6,562 bases of DNA from Planctomycetales bacterium (GTDB lineage: Bacteria; Planctomycetota; Planctomycetia; Pirellulales; Thermoguttaceae), in assembly GCA_007127495.1 (NCBI GenBank), contig SKZG01000316.1, positions 1 to 6,562 of the forward strand. Reading direction: 5' to 3'. Positions 5,997 to 6,562 of the stretch are shown in pieces. The notes under the pieces were generated by a model that saw only the letters and a list, made by a program, of their open reading frames with translations, was not told the DNA's origin and searched no databases. The position numbers and the translations under genes were made by a program. How positions within the stretch are numbered: position 1 is the first letter of the stretch; every line of letters begins with the position of its first letter.

Positions 5997-6562
5997 ATGT
6001 TCGACAACACCTTTTTTTCGGCATCTGATTTTTCCGGAAGCGTCCGACTTTTTCCGTTGCCCAATTTGGTGATGTTTCCGCACGTCATGCAGCCGCTGCA
6101 CATTTTTGAAACGCGCTACCGGTCGTTGATGCAAGACGCTTTGCGATCGGACAGGCTGATTGCGATGGCTACGCTGGCGTCTGGCTGGGAGAGCGACTAC
6201 GAAGGGCGTCCGCCGCTTCGTTCGCTGGCCTGCCTCGGGCAAATTGCGACGTACCATCGGCTCCACGACGGCACCTATAATGTGCTGCTAGCAGGCTTGC
6301 ATCGGGTGAGGATCGTCCGCGAATTGGCGCCGAACCGCAGGTTTCGAGAGGCCGAGGTCGAACTGTGCGAAGACATTTACCCGAATGATCCCTCAGCCCA
6401 CGATGTGCAGCTCAGGGCCATGCTCCGCGACGAGTTCATCAAGATCGCTCCCCTGGTCCGAGAGGTGCAGGAGCAAATCGACCAGTTGCTCTCCGGAGAC
6501 ATTGCACTTGGCACCCTGACCGACATTCTCAGCTATATGCTCGACATCAGCCTCCAGAAGAA
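5997..6562 (+). CDS. LON substrate-binding (LonSB) domain protein, 5' part
   Basis: The first 188 codons are present and the gene runs off the right edge with no stop. The N-terminal region contains the typical Lon N-domain pattern LFPLPNLVMFP (18-28) and PLHIFETRY (33-41). A conserved CLGQIATYHRL stretch follows at 79-89, then NVLLAGLHRVRI (95-106). This domain binds unfolded or degradation-prone proteins at the front of Lon protease. Stand-alone versions of about 200-230 residues are common in bacteria and have no assigned catalytic role; the spacing and lack of extra sequence favour that form, although full Lon cannot be excluded because the end is missing. The ATG at 5997 places the domain about 15 residues in; a TTG at 5985 is a weaker alternative, and no strong ribosome binding site is seen. 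Codons such as TTT, TTG and ATT are more frequent than in apgM. The promoter at 5787-5815 likely drives it. Confidence 0.88.
   Translation, partial: MFDNTFFSASDFSGSVRLFPLPNLVMFPHVMQPLHIFETRYRSLMQDALRSDRLIAMATLASGWESDYEGRPPLRSLACLGQIATYHRLHDGTYNVLLAGLHRVRIVRELAPNRRFREAEVELCEDIYPNDPSAHDVQLRAMLRDEFIKIAPLVREVQEQIDQLLSGDIALGTLTDILSYMLDISLQK

Noticed and set aside
5723..6028. Plus-strand 101-codon frame
   Set aside because: It spans the promoter at 5787-5815 and overlaps the start of the LON-domain gene in another frame; no coding signature.

Overview
The window looks like a piece of a planctomycete-type chromosome. The reasons are a high G+C content with strongly G/C-biased third codon positions, a Gfo/Idh/MocA dehydrogenase of the kind that is highly multiplied in that phylum, an archaeal-type cofactor-independent phosphoglycerate mutase, weak or absent Shine-Dalgarno sequences, a tRNA gene without encoded CCA, and an intergenic repeat that I associate with planctomycete genomes. 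This assignment is inference from sequence character; no rRNA or marker gene is present.

Layout. Bases 1-954 (+) hold the 3' part of a Gfo/Idh/MocA oxidoreductase, cut by the left edge. It converges on pgi (997-2400, -), glucose-6-phosphate isomerase. Upstream of pgi on the same strand is a stand-alone AAA ATPase with a DUF4143 nuclease-like C-terminus (2510-3703, -). Its very strong consensus promoter is overlaid by three alternating TGAGTA/TACTCA half-sites (3728-3759). Back to back with it, apgM (3865-5070, +) encodes phosphoglycerate mutase and has its own plausible promoter. Bases 5071-5454 carry no convincing gene. They hold an extragenic palindromic repeat (about 5180-5233) and a promoter-like pair (5284-5311). 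A tRNA with anticodon CAT, most likely elongator Met, lies at 5455-5528. A previously easy-to-miss small ORF of about 43 codons (5526-5657, -) ends on the last bases of that tRNA gene. After a 340-base gap containing a near-consensus promoter (5787-5815) and two leader hairpins, a LON substrate-binding-domain protein begins at 5997 (+) and runs off the right edge.

How the parts relate. pgi and apgM are both glycolysis/gluconeogenesis enzymes, but they are on opposite strands with the ATPase between them, so they do not form an operon. The ATPase, with its AT-rich promoter/operator island, looks like an independently controlled insertion between housekeeping genes. I do not see a complete new multi-gene system. 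The most unusual signals are the three-half-site operator over the ATPase promoter and the small coding-like ORF facing the tRNA.
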